Assembly: GCF_024505045.1 (NCBI RefSeq)
Contig: NZ_JANIBM010000010.1
Location: forward strand, 1-64,000
Direction: 5' to 3'
Source: Methylomonas aurea
GTDB taxonomy: Bacteria; Pseudomonadota; Gammaproteobacteria; Methylococcales; Methylomonadaceae
DNA: 64,000 nt
The notes under the pieces were generated by a model that ran no database searches, was not told where the DNA came from, and saw only the letters and a list, made by a program, of their open reading frames with translations. This document shows positions 16,818 through 26,472 of the stretch, in pieces; position 1 is the first letter of the stretch, and every line of letters starts with the position of its first letter. A program made the position numbers and the translations under genes.

Positions 16818-18007
16818 ATCATAACGTTTTGATGATGTTGGGTTACGCTAGGTTCGGCAACAGCTTTCTAAGTTGCCTTAACTTCTACGTCCATGCCGTC
16901 GCAACCCACGCGACACATCTACCGCTCGTTTGCCGTGCCAAACTCATTGCCATGGTGACCGTAAGCGCAATTTTCCTGACGGCCTGTTCCGAATCCAAGA
17001 CGGCCGAGCCCCAGCCCCGACCGGTTAGAGTGGTCAAGGCGCAATACCGGCAAACGGCGACCACCGCCCGCTATTCCGGCGAAATCAGGGCTAGACACGA
17101 GAGCCCTTTGGCTTTCCAGGTAGGCGGCAAGCTGGTCAAGCGTGTGGTGGACGTGGGAGCGAGCGTCGAACGCGGCCAATTGCTGGCGACCTTGGATCAG
17201 GCCGACGTGCGTTTAGACGAAGCCGGGGCCGAGGCGCAACTGGCGGCGGCGCAGGCCGAGCTGGATCAGGCCCGCAAGGATCTCGACCATCTCGCCAATC
17301 TGCAGGAAAAAGATCTGGCCAGTCCGGCCGCGTTGGAGCGCCGCCGCGACCAGGTTCGTGGCGCCAAAGCCCGCGTCGCTGCCTTACACGCCTCGCTGGG
17401 AAGTTATGCCCGCAAATCCGCCTACGCGGAACTGCGGGCCGACCGTGCCGGCGTCATCACCGCCGTCGATGCCGAGCCGGGACAGATCGTTGCCGCCGGC
17501 CAGGCCATCGTTCGTCTGGCGCAAATCGACGAGAAGGAAGTCGTGATCAGCGTGCCGGAAAACCGCTTACAGGACCTGCGTGCCGCCACTTCTATCAAGG
17601 TTAATCTCTGGGCCGAGCCTGAGCATTTCTACCAGGGCCGGCTCCGGGAAGTCTCGCCGGGCGTGGATGAGCTGCTACGCACTTATACCGCCAAGGTAGC
17701 GCTGGCGGACGCCGACGCTAGCGTCGGCCTGGGCATGACCGCCACCGTGCATGTGCATAAGGACGAGGCACGGCCCGTGGCCAGTCTGCCGTTGACGGCG
17801 CTGACCCAGGATAACGGTAAAGCGGCGGTATGGGTGTTCGACCCGCCGACCGAAACCGTTAACCCGCGTGCCGTCACGGTGGCAGGATACGACAGCGAGA
17901 ATGCCAAATTGATCGAAGGGGTGGCCGAGGGCGAAACCATCGTCACCGCCGGCGTGCATAAGCTGGTTGCGGGGCAGAAGGTACGCCTGTTTGGAGTAAG
18001 CCCATGA
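16814..18007 (+). CDS. RND efflux periplasmic adaptor (membrane fusion lipoprotein)
   Basis: A 397-residue adaptor linking inner-membrane pump and outer-membrane channel. It has a lipobox FLTAC (Cys58), a biotinyl-lipoyl half motif (SPLAFQVGGKL), a hairpin of coiled-coil heptads (~115-165) and beta-barrel regions. The ATG at 16814 has a strong AGGAG site, so the lipoprotein signal would follow an unusually long ~40-residue N-terminal extension; a later start cannot be excluded. It overlaps both neighbours by four bases. Confidence 0.93.
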   Translation: MNHNVLMMLGYARFGNSFLSCLNFYVHAVATHATHLPLVCRAKLIAMVTVSAIFLTACSESKTAEPQPRPVRVVKAQYRQTATTARYSGEIRARHESPLAFQVGGKLVKRVVDVGASVERGQLLATLDQADVRLDEAGAEAQLAAAQAELDQARKDLDHLANLQEKDLASPAALERRRDQVRGAKARVAALHASLGSYARKSAYAELRADRAGVITAVDAEPGQIVAAGQAIVRLAQIDEKEVVISVPENRLQDLRAATSIKVNLWAEPEHFYQGRLREVSPGVDELLRTYTAKVALADADASVGLGMTATVHVHKDEARPVASLPLTALTQDNGKAAVWVFDPPTETVNPRAVTVAGYDSENAKLIEGVAEGETIVTAGVHKLVAGQKVRLFGVSP

Positions 18008-21000
18008 AGTCATTGAACCTCTCCGACTGGGCCTTGCGCCATCAGTCTTTCATCGCCTATCTGTTTGTGGCCGTCACCTTGGCCGGAACGTTGGCTTATT
18101 TCACGCTGGGGCGGGCCGAAGATCCGGATTTCACCATCAGGACCATGGTCGTCAGCGCCGAATGGCCGGGGGCGACGGCGCGGGAGATGGAACAGCAAGT
18201 AACCGATCGCCTGGAAAAGAAATTGCAGGAGACGCCCTGGCTGGATTACGTGAAAAGCTATTCCGAGTCCGGCCGCTGCTTCATTTTCGTCAACCTCAAG
18301 GAATACGCCCCCAATACCCAAGTGCCCGATGCCTGGTATCAGGTTAGGACGAAACTGAAAGACATCGCCCATACGCTGCCCGAGGGCGTGCGCGGGCCGT
18401 TTTTCAACGATGAATTCGGCGATACCTACGGCACGATTTACGCCTTCACTGCCGACGGTTTCAGTCATGCCGAACTAAAGGACGCTGTGGACGACGTGCG
18501 CCAGGAACTGCTGAGAATTCCCGGTGTCGCCAAGGTCGATTTGATCGGCGTGCAGCAAGAGAAGGTCTACATCGAGGTCTCGCACCGCAAATTGGCAACG
18601 CTGGGCATAGACCCGATGATCATCGCTAAGACCCTGCGCGAGCAGAACGGCCTGAATCCCGCCGGCAGCATCGAAACCTCCAGCGATAAGCTCTACCTGC
18701 GCGTCAGCGGCGACTTGAAAACGGTCGAAGCGATCCGCGAAATCGGCATCGAAGCCAACGGTCGGCAGTTCCGGCTGGGCGACATCGCCCGGGTTTATCG
18801 CGGTTACGCCCAACCCATGACGCCCAAGTTCCGTTACAGTGGCGAGGACGCCATCGGCTTAGCGGTATCTATGACCAAGGGCGGCGACATCCTGGCCTTG
18901 GGCGAACAACTATCCGCCGAAATCAACCGGCTGTCAGCCAACCTGCCGATTGGCATCGACGTGCATCAGGTGTCCGATCAGCCGGGCGTCGTCAAGGAGT
19001 CGGTCGCCGAATTCATGAAGAGCCTGGAAGAGGCGCTGGTCATCGTGCTGGCGGTCAGCTTCCTGTCGCTGGGATGGCGTACCGGCTTGGTAGTGGCCTT
19101 GTCCATCCCGTTGGTATTGGCCATTACCTTTTTGGTGATGAAGTTGTTGGGCATCGATTTGCAGCGCATCTCACTGGGTGCGCTGATCATCGCCTTGGGG
19201 CTATTGGTGGACGATGCCATCATTTCGGTCGAAATGATGGTGGTGAAGATGGAACAGGGTTGGGACAGGATCAAGGCTGCTACTTTCGCTTACACCTCCA
19301 CGGCCTTTCCCATGCTGACCGGCACCTTGGTGACGGCGGCAGCTTTCACGCCGGTCGGCTTCGCCAAGTCTTCCGCCGGCGAATATTGCTTCACGATTTT
19401 TGCGGTGGTGGGCATTGCCTTGTTGGTGTCCTGGCTGGTCGCCGTGATCTTCACGCCCTATATCGGTTATCTGCTATTACCGGATCTCACGGGTCACGAT
19501 GTGCATGACGAGGCAGAGGTCTATAACAGGGGTATCTATCCTAAATTTCGGCGGTTGATGGCCGGCTGTCTGCGCCGCCGGCGTTGGGTGCTGACGGCGA
19601 CCGCCGTGGCATTCGTGCTGGCGATGGCTTCGTTACGCTGGGTCGAACAGCAGTTTTTCCCGTTTTCCGCACGTCCCGAAGTGCTGGTGGATCTTTGGCT
19701 GCCGCAAGGATCGTCGATCCTGACCACGGAGCGCGAAACCCGAAAAGCCGAAGCCTTGCTGAAAGACGATCCGGACATCGTCAACTTCGCCAGTTACGTC
19801 GGCGCCGGCTCGCCCCGCTTTTATCTGCCCCTGGATCAGCAGTTGGAGCACGACAACTTCGCTCAGATCGTGATACTGACCAAGGATATGGCAGCGCGGG
19901 AAAAGCTGATCGCCCGCTTGCTTGCCGAGTTCGACAACGACTTTACCTTGCTGCGCGCACGCGTCAACCGTCTGGAAAACGGGCCGCCGGTCGGCTTTCC
20001 GGTGCAATTTAGGGTGTCCGGGCGCGACATCAAACAAACCCGCGCCATCGCCGAGGAAGTCGCTACCGTCATGCGCGGCAATCCGCATACCCTGGATGTG
20101 CAGATGGATTGGAGCGAGCCAAGCAAGGCGGTGCATCTGGAAGTGGATCAAGACAAGGCGCGGGTATTGGGCGTCAGCTCCAAGGATATTTCCCTGACAC
20201 TCAATACCGTGCTGTCGGGATTCGGAATCACCGATTACCGGGAAAACAACAAATTGATCGAGGTGCTGGGCCGCGGCGAATCCGACGAACGCAACGATCC
20301 GTCGCTGATCGAGGAGATCAATATCCAGACCCGAAACGGCAAGTCGGTGCCGCTGAGCCAGTTGGTGCGTGCCGAATACGGTTTCGAGGAAGGCATCATC
20401 TGGCGCCGGGATCGCTTTCCGACCTTCACGGTGCGTAGCGATATCCGCGACGACACCCAAGCGCCGGAAGTGACCGCGCAAATCGAGCCCTTGCTGGAGC
20501 CCCTGCGTGCCAAACTGCCCGACGGCTATCGGATAGAAGTGGGCGGTGCGGTGGAGAGCAGCCAAAAGGCTCAGGCCTCGATCAACGCGGTGATGCCGGT
20601 GATGCTGTTCGGTCTGGCGACCTTGCTGATGATGCAGTTGCAGAGCGTCAAGCGTACCGCGATGGTACTGTTGACGGCGCCGCTGGGCCTGATAGGCGTG
20701 ACAGCCTTTTTATTGATCTTCGATCAGCCTTTCGGCTTCGTCGCTACATTGGGTGTGATCGCGCTGGCCGGGATGATCATGCGCAATTCGGTGATTCTGG
20801 TCGATCAGATCGAGCATGACATCGCCGCCGGCGTCAGGCCTTGGGATGCGGTGATCGAGTCCGCCGTGCGTCGCTTGCGCCCCATCGTGCTGACCGCCGC
20901 CGCAGCGATCCTGGCGATGATCCCCTTGGCCGGTAGCGTGTTTTGGGGCCCGATGGCCGTGGCGATCATGGGCGGCTTGCTGGTGGCCACTGTGCTAACA

Positions 21001-21054
21001 CTGTTGTTCCTGCCGGCTTTGTATGCTGCTTGGTTTGGCATACGGGAGGAGTGA
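18004..21054 (+). CDS. RND efflux pump, inner-membrane permease (HAE1 type)
   Basis: A 1016-residue proton-driven exporter of the AcrB superfamily. It starts with a typical first membrane helix (FIAYLFVAVTLAGTLAYFTLG), has two large periplasmic loops, and carries the proton-relay Asp pair in GLLVDDAIISVEMM of helix 4. The second half repeats the fold, with GLATLLMMQLQS and a C-terminal helix bundle. The length is normal for HAE1 pumps. It forms a tripartite system with the adaptor upstream and the outer-membrane factor downstream; the substrate cannot be read from sequence. Confidence 0.96.
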   Translation: MKSLNLSDWALRHQSFIAYLFVAVTLAGTLAYFTLGRAEDPDFTIRTMVVSAEWPGATAREMEQQVTDRLEKKLQETPWLDYVKSYSESGRCFIFVNLKEYAPNTQVPDAWYQVRTKLKDIAHTLPEGVRGPFFNDEFGDTYGTIYAFTADGFSHAELKDAVDDVRQELLRIPGVAKVDLIGVQQEKVYIEVSHRKLATLGIDPMIIAKTLREQNGLNPAGSIETSSDKLYLRVSGDLKTVEAIREIGIEANGRQFRLGDIARVYRGYAQPMTPKFRYSGEDAIGLAVSMTKGGDILALGEQLSAEINRLSANLPIGIDVHQVSDQPGVVKESVAEFMKSLEEALVIVLAVSFLSLGWRTGLVVALSIPLVLAITFLVMKLLGIDLQRISLGALIIALGLLVDDAIISVEMMVVKMEQGWDRIKAATFAYTSTAFPMLTGTLVTAAAFTPVGFAKSSAGEYCFTIFAVVGIALLVSWLVAVIFTPYIGYLLLPDLTGHDVHDEAEVYNRGIYPKFRRLMAGCLRRRRWVLTATAVAFVLAMASLRWVEQQFFPFSARPEVLVDLWLPQGSSILTTERETRKAEALLKDDPDIVNFASYVGAGSPRFYLPLDQQLEHDNFAQIVILTKDMAAREKLIARLLAEFDNDFTLLRARVNRLENGPPVGFPVQFRVSGRDIKQTRAIAEEVATVMRGNPHTLDVQMDWSEPSKAVHLEVDQDKARVLGVSSKDISLTLNTVLSGFGITDYRENNKLIEVLGRGESDERNDPSLIEEINIQTRNGKSVPLSQLVRAEYGFEEGIIWRRDRFPTFTVRSDIRDDTQAPEVTAQIEPLLEPLRAKLPDGYRIEVGGAVESSQKAQASINAVMPVMLFGLATLLMMQLQSVKRTAMVLLTAPLGLIGVTAFLLIFDQPFGFVATLGVIALAGMIMRNSVILVDQIEHDIAAGVRPWDAVIESAVRRLRPIVLTAAAAILAMIPLAGSVFWGPMAVAIMGGLLVATVLTLLFLPALYAAWFGIREE

Positions 21055-21056
21055 AG

Positions 21057-22562
21057 ATGGCTATGCACCTTTCTGATTCCTGCGCGGCGCGCGGGAACGA
21101 TACCACACTTATTTTTCGGCGGCTAAGTTTGCTGGGTCTTGCCTTCCTGCTCACCGCCTGCGCGGTGGGTCCCGATTATCAGCCGCCGCAACCGGCCATG
21201 CCGGAGCGCTGGACCGAAATCGTGCCTACGGCCTCCGCTGCTGCCCGTAACGATCTGGCCGAATGGTGGCGGGGCTTCAACGACGACAGGCTGAATCGGC
21301 TGGTCGAGCGGGCGCTGCAAGGCAACCTCGACCTTAAGGCTGCCGAGGCTCGTATCCTGGCTGCCAGAGCCCAACGCGATGCGACCGACGCGGAACGCTG
21401 GCCCAGCGTCAACGCCTCCAGTGCGTTTCAACGGCAACGGATCAGCCCCAATGCCTTATTGGGCGCGCTGGGTTCGATACAAGGAGGAGGACAAAGCAAC
21501 AACGGCCTGCTTTCCACTTTGGGTTCTATCGGCACGCCGTTTAACTTGTTTCAGGCCGGTTTCGACAGCTCCTGGGAACTGGACCTATTCGGCGGCATTC
21601 GCCGCCAACAGGAAGCGGCCGAAGCCAACGCCGAGGCGATAGCCGATAGCCAGCTCGACGTTCAAGTCAGCCTAATCGCCGAAGTGGCTAGGGCCTATCT
21701 GGAATTAACGGCGCTGCATTCCCGGCTAGCCATAGCCGAAGATAACCTGAAAAACCAGCGTGAGATCTTGCGTCTGGCTGAAGCCGGCTTTCAGGAAGGC
21801 ATGGCGACGGCATTGGATGTGCAGCGAGCAACGGCAGAGTTGGAAACGGCCGAGGGTAGCGTTGCGCCTATCTCCGCGCAGATCAAGAATACCCGGCATG
21901 CTCTGGCGCTGCTGGCCGGCTTGCCGCCGGCCGGATTGGAAGGCGAATTGGCCGAAGTCCAGGCGGCGATTCCCGTCCCGCCCGCCGTTCAGCCCGGCAT
22001 GCCCTCCGATTTGCTGCGGCGGCGGCCCGACATCCGCCAGGCCGAACGCACAGTGGCATCGGCTTCCGCATCCATCGGCGCGGCGGTGGCGGAGTTATTC
22101 CCCAAATTATCCCTGACCGGTGCGGCCGGCTTTCAGAGCCAGGATTTGAGCAACTTCACCAGCCTGTCCAGCGGCTTCTACGGCTTCGGTCCGCGCGTTT
22201 CGCTGCCGATTTTCCAGGCCGGCCGCCTGCTGGCGAACATCGATGCTCAAGAAGCCCGTCACCAGGAAGCGCTGATGGCCTATGAAAAATCGGTTTTAGC
22301 GGCGCTGCGGGAAGTCGAAGACGGGCTGTCCACGCTGCAGGGCGAACACAGCCGGCGGTTGGCCCTGGAAAGCGCCGTGCAGTCGGCAAAAAAGGCCGCG
22401 GAAACCGCGGAGGCTTATTACTCCGAAGGCGAGGCCGATCTCTCAAGTGTGCTGGATAGCCGCCGCAGTTGGCACAATGCCCGCGAGCAGCTGTTGCAAA
22501 GCCGTTTGGCGTGGGCGACGGGGCATGTTGCTTTATATAAGGCTTTGGGCGGGGGATGGTGA
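21057..22562 (+). CDS. Outer-membrane factor lipoprotein, NodT/OprM family
   Basis: A TolC-like channel lipoprotein of ~501 residues completing the RND system. The lipobox is LLTAC near residue 35, followed by VGPDYQPP, the usual OprM-family beginning. Two internally similar TolC repeats are rich in Ala/Glu/Leu helices, and LLRRRPDIRQAE is the familiar start of the second repeat. A GGAGGA site at 21045-21050 fixes the start at 21057, two bases after the pump stop. Confidence 0.95.
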   Translation: MAMHLSDSCAARGNDTTLIFRRLSLLGLAFLLTACAVGPDYQPPQPAMPERWTEIVPTASAAARNDLAEWWRGFNDDRLNRLVERALQGNLDLKAAEARILAARAQRDATDAERWPSVNASSAFQRQRISPNALLGALGSIQGGGQSNNGLLSTLGSIGTPFNLFQAGFDSSWELDLFGGIRRQQEAAEANAEAIADSQLDVQVSLIAEVARAYLELTALHSRLAIAEDNLKNQREILRLAEAGFQEGMATALDVQRATAELETAEGSVAPISAQIKNTRHALALLAGLPPAGLEGELAEVQAAIPVPPAVQPGMPSDLLRRRPDIRQAERTVASASASIGAAVAELFPKLSLTGAAGFQSQDLSNFTSLSSGFYGFGPRVSLPIFQAGRLLANIDAQEARHQEALMAYEKSVLAALREVEDGLSTLQGEHSRRLALESAVQSAKKAAETAEAYYSEGEADLSSVLDSRRSWHNAREQLLQSRLAWATGHVALYKALGGGW

Positions 22563-22747
22563 CGGTGGCTTTACCTCGCATGAGTCGGCGGATGGGTAAC
22601 CTCTGCAACTTAAGAGAAGGCAGCGATCGCTCCGGTATTTTCTCCAAGGGGCTGGGTTTCGCCGACCTAAGTCTCGGCATACTGTCTCTGGTCATCGCCA
22701 TTCCGGTAATCCAGGGCATGAGCGGCGCACTGCTGAAAGAGCAGTAG
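22556..22747 (+). CDS. Small predicted membrane protein
   Basis: A 63-residue open frame overlapping the last seven bases of the outer-membrane factor gene. Residues ~33-55 (LGFADLSLGILSLVIAIPVIQG) form one convincing transmembrane segment. The overlap suggests co-translation with the efflux genes. I recognise no family; it could be a pump-associated small protein or a chance frame. Confidence 0.45.
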   Translation: MVTVALPRMSRRMGNLCNLREGSDRSGIFSKGLGFADLSLGILSLVIAIPVIQGMSGALLKEQ

Positions 22748-22804
22748 TTTTGTTCGCGCGGAAAAACCAACGGATTTTTCAAATCCATATAAGAGGTACC
22801 AGCA

Positions 22805-23251
22805 ATGGATCAATCTATCATCAGCGGGCTTTCCGCTGTTCTCGGATCTTTGGTAGGTGGGGTTTCCAGCATCGCGACCGCGCGGTTTACTCAAAAAGCC
22901 CAGAGCAAGCGTGAATCGATCAATGCTGAAATACGCCGGCGCGAGCTGGTCTATACCGAGTTCATTGATGAATGCTCCAAGTTGGCGATGGATGCCTTCG
23001 ATCGCACGCTGGAGCATCCCGAAACCCTGATGAATGCCTATGCGCTGCTGAACCGTATCCGACTTACTTCTTCGGATTCGGTCGTTGATGCCGCGGACCA
23101 AACCATAAAGCGCATCGTGGAACAGTATTTTCGACCCAAACTGTCTATAGAAGAACTACCCAAAATGGCGGCTTCTGGACTTGCAGACCCGCTGAAAGAC
23201 TTCAGTTTTGGCGCCAGGCAGGAACTGCTCAGACTGAGCCGAGATAGCTAA
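22805..23251 (+). CDS. Hypothetical protein with N-terminal membrane helix
   Basis: A 148-residue protein with a small-residue-rich hydrophobic segment at ~5-27 (SGLSAVLGSLVGGVSSIATA), then a charged, helical cytoplasmic part containing KRESINAEIRRRELVYTEFIDECSKLA. The shape matches a widespread uncharacterised proteobacterial family with one helix and a coiled tail. AAGAGG upstream supports the ATG. It has no known function. Confidence 0.7.
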   Translation: MDQSIISGLSAVLGSLVGGVSSIATARFTQKAQSKRESINAEIRRRELVYTEFIDECSKLAMDAFDRTLEHPETLMNAYALLNRIRLTSSDSVVDAADQTIKRIVEQYFRPKLSIEELPKMAASGLADPLKDFSFGARQELLRLSRDS

Positions 23252-23405
23252 GCTTCCGGAGCCGGTGTTCCGAATTTATAAAGCAGCCTCGACCACGATA
23301 CCAAGATGTTGGTGAGCGGCGACGAAGACCGCTCATTGTTCAGTAGGCACTAATTTCATCTGCAAATCGTTAGTGCCGTAAATCCAACAATTAGGAGGAA
23401 TTAAC

Positions 23406-23681
23406 ATGACTGAATTTTCAAACGACCAGGGCATCGCGATAGTGCTATTAGAGAGACTTACCAGCGAGATCATGCCAAGAGCTAAAAGTATTCAGGAAAG
23501 GCTGGCAAATGGGGAGCAGTTAGATCATTGGGATAGGCAGTTTTTGGAGGAATTGATTAGGGAGGCCCAACGAATCAAACCATTAGTAGACCAGCATCCT
23601 GAGTATCAAGCGTTATATTCTCAAGTCGCTCATTTGTATAAACAAATTACTGATCAAGCGTTGTTGAATGAAAAAAATTAG
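23406..23681 (+). CDS. Hypothetical small helical protein
   Basis: A 91-residue, mostly alpha-helical, soluble protein with a very good ribosome site (TAGGAGGAATT) before the ATG. Its GC content is visibly lower than its neighbours, suggesting a different origin. I do not recognise a family. It precedes the HD-GYP gene by 24 bases and may share its transcript. Confidence 0.65.
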   Translation: MTEFSNDQGIAIVLLERLTSEIMPRAKSIQERLANGEQLDHWDRQFLEELIREAQRIKPLVDQHPEYQALYSQVAHLYKQITDQALLNEKN

Positions 23682-23705
23682 AATCGCATACTAATCGGCT
23701 TATCG

Positions 23706-25028
23706 ATGAAATCACGAATTGGTTCTTTACGGAAGATATTGATAGTCCGGCTGATAGCCTTGTCGACCGTAGTGTCCATTCTGGTTGGAGGCAGCGTATT
23801 TTGGCTGGAGCGCGGCCGCTTCGAAGCCGTCATTGCCGAGCGTACCCATCTATCCATCGAATTACTGAAACTAAGGATCCAGGATATTGAGGCACTCAGC
23901 CATCGCCCTTGGGAATCGCAAGTACAGCAAGCGGTGGACGATTTGCGGAAAGTTTCCATGAACAGTGCCTTCGGGCATTTTGTCTGGTTATCGATTCACA
24001 ATGCCAAAGGCCTGGAAATTGGACGCATGGAAGATTTGGACTATCCCCAGTTACAAACTCTGATTCAGAACCATGATCGGCAAGCCGCCGCTAGCGGAAA
24101 CAAGCTTGCCTTGACGCCATTGATAGGGCCTGACGGCAACCCCGTGTATGCGATTGGCTTGAACATCATGGATGCCGATGGCCAAATCGTGGCGACATTA
24201 AGGGGTCTTTATTCGGTTGCTCCACTGGCTATCGCGGAATTATGGCGCGATATTATCCATTCGGTGGCCGTTTCGGTATTGCTCGTCCTGTTAGTGACGG
24301 CGTTGCATTATCCGGTGGTGCGCCGTTTATTCGATCACCTTGGACGATTATCGATACATCTGCTGGATGCGAATCTGGAAACCTTGCAAGCTTTTGGCAG
24401 TGCGATTGCCAAACGCGATAGCGAGACCGACGCGCATAATTTTAGGGTGACTATTTATGCCGTCAGGCTAGCCGAGGCGGCTGGATTGAAAGCCGGCGGT
24501 ATTCGTACGCTAATCAAGGGAGCCTTTTTGCATGACATTGGCAAAATTGCAATTCGGGATCACATATTACTGAAACCTGGAAAGCTGGATGCCGGCGAAT
24601 TCGAAGTTATGAAAACGCACGTTTTGCATGGACTGGACATCATCAACCATTGCCAATGGTTACGCGATGCCGGCGATATCGTCGGTAACCATCATGAAAG
24701 ATTCGACGGCAGCGGTTACTATTCAGGTCTGAAAACCCAGGAAATTCCGCTGACGGCACGTATTTTCGCCATCGTCGACGTCTTCGATGCCTTGACGTCG
24801 GCGCGTCCTTATAAAATGGCATTGAGCTACGAAGATTCGATAGATCACCTCCGACGAGAGGCTGGCAAGCATTTTGATCCGGAGTTGTTAGACGTTTTCG
24901 TGGGCATTGTAGAGCCCTTATACCATCGCTTCGCGCGGCATGAAGAAGATGCCAGAAATGAATTGGCAGACATCATTCAACGATACTTTAAATGCGATAT
25001 TTCTGATTTATTTGACGAAAATCTTTAA
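23706..25028 (+). CDS. Membrane-anchored HD-GYP domain protein (c-di-GMP phosphodiesterase type)
   Basis: A 440-residue protein with an N-terminal helix (~15-33), a periplasmic sensor region (~35-185), a second helix (~190-210) and a C-terminal HD-GYP domain. The metal-binding motifs HDIGK and HHERFDGSGY and the DVFDALTSARPYK motif are all present. The GYP triad reads GYY in this protein, a departure from consensus. Most such proteins hydrolyse c-di-GMP; whether this variant is active is open. Moderate GC and the neighbouring small genes give it an accessory look. Confidence 0.9.
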   Translation: MKSRIGSLRKILIVRLIALSTVVSILVGGSVFWLERGRFEAVIAERTHLSIELLKLRIQDIEALSHRPWESQVQQAVDDLRKVSMNSAFGHFVWLSIHNAKGLEIGRMEDLDYPQLQTLIQNHDRQAAASGNKLALTPLIGPDGNPVYAIGLNIMDADGQIVATLRGLYSVAPLAIAELWRDIIHSVAVSVLLVLLVTALHYPVVRRLFDHLGRLSIHLLDANLETLQAFGSAIAKRDSETDAHNFRVTIYAVRLAEAAGLKAGGIRTLIKGAFLHDIGKIAIRDHILLKPGKLDAGEFEVMKTHVLHGLDIINHCQWLRDAGDIVGNHHERFDGSGYYSGLKTQEIPLTARIFAIVDVFDALTSARPYKMALSYEDSIDHLRREAGKHFDPELLDVFVGIVEPLYHRFARHEEDARNELADIIQRYFKCDISDLFDENL

Positions 25029-25359
25029 CTTATTGTCATGGCCCAGCAGCAGGTCACGGTAGAAGTACCGGTTGCCTGGTATATCCCCCGAACTGTCTGA
25101 AACCTGCCGCTCACGGCCTGCAACTCTTGGCTGCGGTGAGGCAGTGGTTACGGCACTTTGTTCGCCGAATACCGGACGTTCGGCGGTGTCACCGGATGCC
25201 TGAACCATTGAAATTGGATAGTTACCCCGACCTGTTGTGGCCGAACTCGCTCCTTCCGCCGCATAGTCCAAAATAGTCAAGGCAACCTCAAGCGCTAACG
25301 TTTCCGACAAATGATCTACCGCCGGAAACGCTCAAACCCGCCTGCAAATCCCTAAAAAA
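25029..25359. other. Intergenic gap between convergent genes, no gene seen
   Basis: A 331-base stretch between an HD-GYP gene and a minus-strand ribonuclease. A minus-strand open frame of 100 codons covers most of it, but it has no ribosome site, no recognisable motif and runs into the HD-GYP 3' end, so I do not call it. It may be decayed coding sequence. Confidence 0.45.
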
Positions 25360-26217
25360 TCAAGGCGCTTTTTTCCAGCCCGCCGCCATTGCCTGCTTGA
25401 CCGTGTCGAAACAACGTTCGCCTCTGCTGACGTCGATGACTACGCCGGCATAGCTCGGGTGGCTTGGCACGAAGTAGTATTTGCGGTTCTTGCCGGAGAT
25501 ATTGCCTTTGACCGGGCAGGCGTCGGCATTGCCGTTGTCGTCGTCCGAATCGTCGCCGTTATGGCCGGGGCGGGGGCAGGCGAACGGCGCGAAATCGCGG
25601 TCGTAGCAGACCCGCCATTCCTTGGTGTTGTTGTCGAAGTAGACGCTGTCTTCGGGCAGTTGCGGATTGTTTTGCACGAACCAGGCTTTGCCCTTGGCTT
25701 CGTTGGTGAACTGTTGGTTCGGCAGGCGCAGTGCGCTGTGCAGTGCCAGCGCTTTATCGAAATAGGCCTCGGGAGTACGCAGATTCCGGTCGATCATGCA
25801 GGTGCCGTGGTTTTCGTATTCGTGTTGCAACAGCCAGGCGCTGGGCGTCATGCAGAAATATTTCGCCATCAACGCGCGGTCGATTTTAGGCTGGTCGCCG
25901 GCGCAGGCCCGCGGGTAGTCGTTGGGTTTGGCCAGGGTGCCTTGCGGCCACAGCCCGTGCAGGATGTAACCGAAACGTGCGTTACTGCCGCATTGTAGAT
26001 AATCTTTTTGGCCGGGACGGCGTTTGTCGCCTTTCTCGGCGCAATAGCGCGGCGCCCAGGAGTACGACAACACGTAAAATTCCGACGGCCGGTCTTGCGC
26101 GGCGTCGGCGACCTCGTTGTAGGCATCGTAAGTGTCTTTGGGGTCCACGCAATCGGCATGGGCTACGGCGGCGCAAAGCGTCAGGTAAATCACGGCAAGC
26201 AGGTTCGATCTGGACAT
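25360..26217 (-). CDS. Secreted ribonuclease T2 family protein with extra C-terminal module
   Basis: An endoribonuclease, probably periplasmic or secreted: residues 1-~21 form a signal peptide ending at VAHAD. The two RNase T2 active-site blocks are present, HGLWPQ and HEYENHGTC (the second usually reads HEW-KHGTC). After an acidic Asp-rich linker the protein adds ~45 residues, CPVKGNISGK to GERCFDTVKQAMAAGW, which resembles the short C-terminal module seen in some secreted nucleases. The second ATG (26217) is chosen because AGGAG lies seven bases before it. The many Cys residues suggest disulfides. Likely role is nutrient scavenging from RNA. Confidence 0.9.
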   Translation of the reverse strand: MSRSNLLAVIYLTLCAAVAHADCVDPKDTYDAYNEVADAAQDRPSEFYVLSYSWAPRYCAEKGDKRRPGQKDYLQCGSNARFGYILHGLWPQGTLAKPNDYPRACAGDQPKIDRALMAKYFCMTPSAWLLQHEYENHGTCMIDRNLRTPEAYFDKALALHSALRLPNQQFTNEAKGKAWFVQNNPQLPEDSVYFDNNTKEWRVCYDRDFAPFACPRPGHNGDDSDDDNGNADACPVKGNISGKNRKYYFVPSHPSYAGVVIDVSRGERCFDTVKQAMAAGWKKAP

Positions 26218-26472
26218 GGGCGCGCTCCTCATCGTTATTATGGAGTAAGTCGGTAGCGCGGCCCGCCACGGCGCGCGCTAGAAGGATTATGCCGCACGCG
26301 CCGTGACGATATGAAGACTTTTTCCCGCCCGAGGCTTGGGCTGGTTTCCCTCTCACAGCAATAATTGGCCGAGTCATTAACGCCGCGCTAATGTGGATTC
26401 TTCCGCCGATTCCGTCTTTACCGTTAGCAGCCGCAGTGCTGCCCCGTAACCGAGACGAAATCAGGAGTGTTC

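Noticed and set aside
25008-25310. Minus-strand 100-codon frame in the gap before the ribonuclease
   Set aside because: No ribosome site or family, and it overlaps the HD-GYP 3' end; kept only as a possible remnant in the gap entry.
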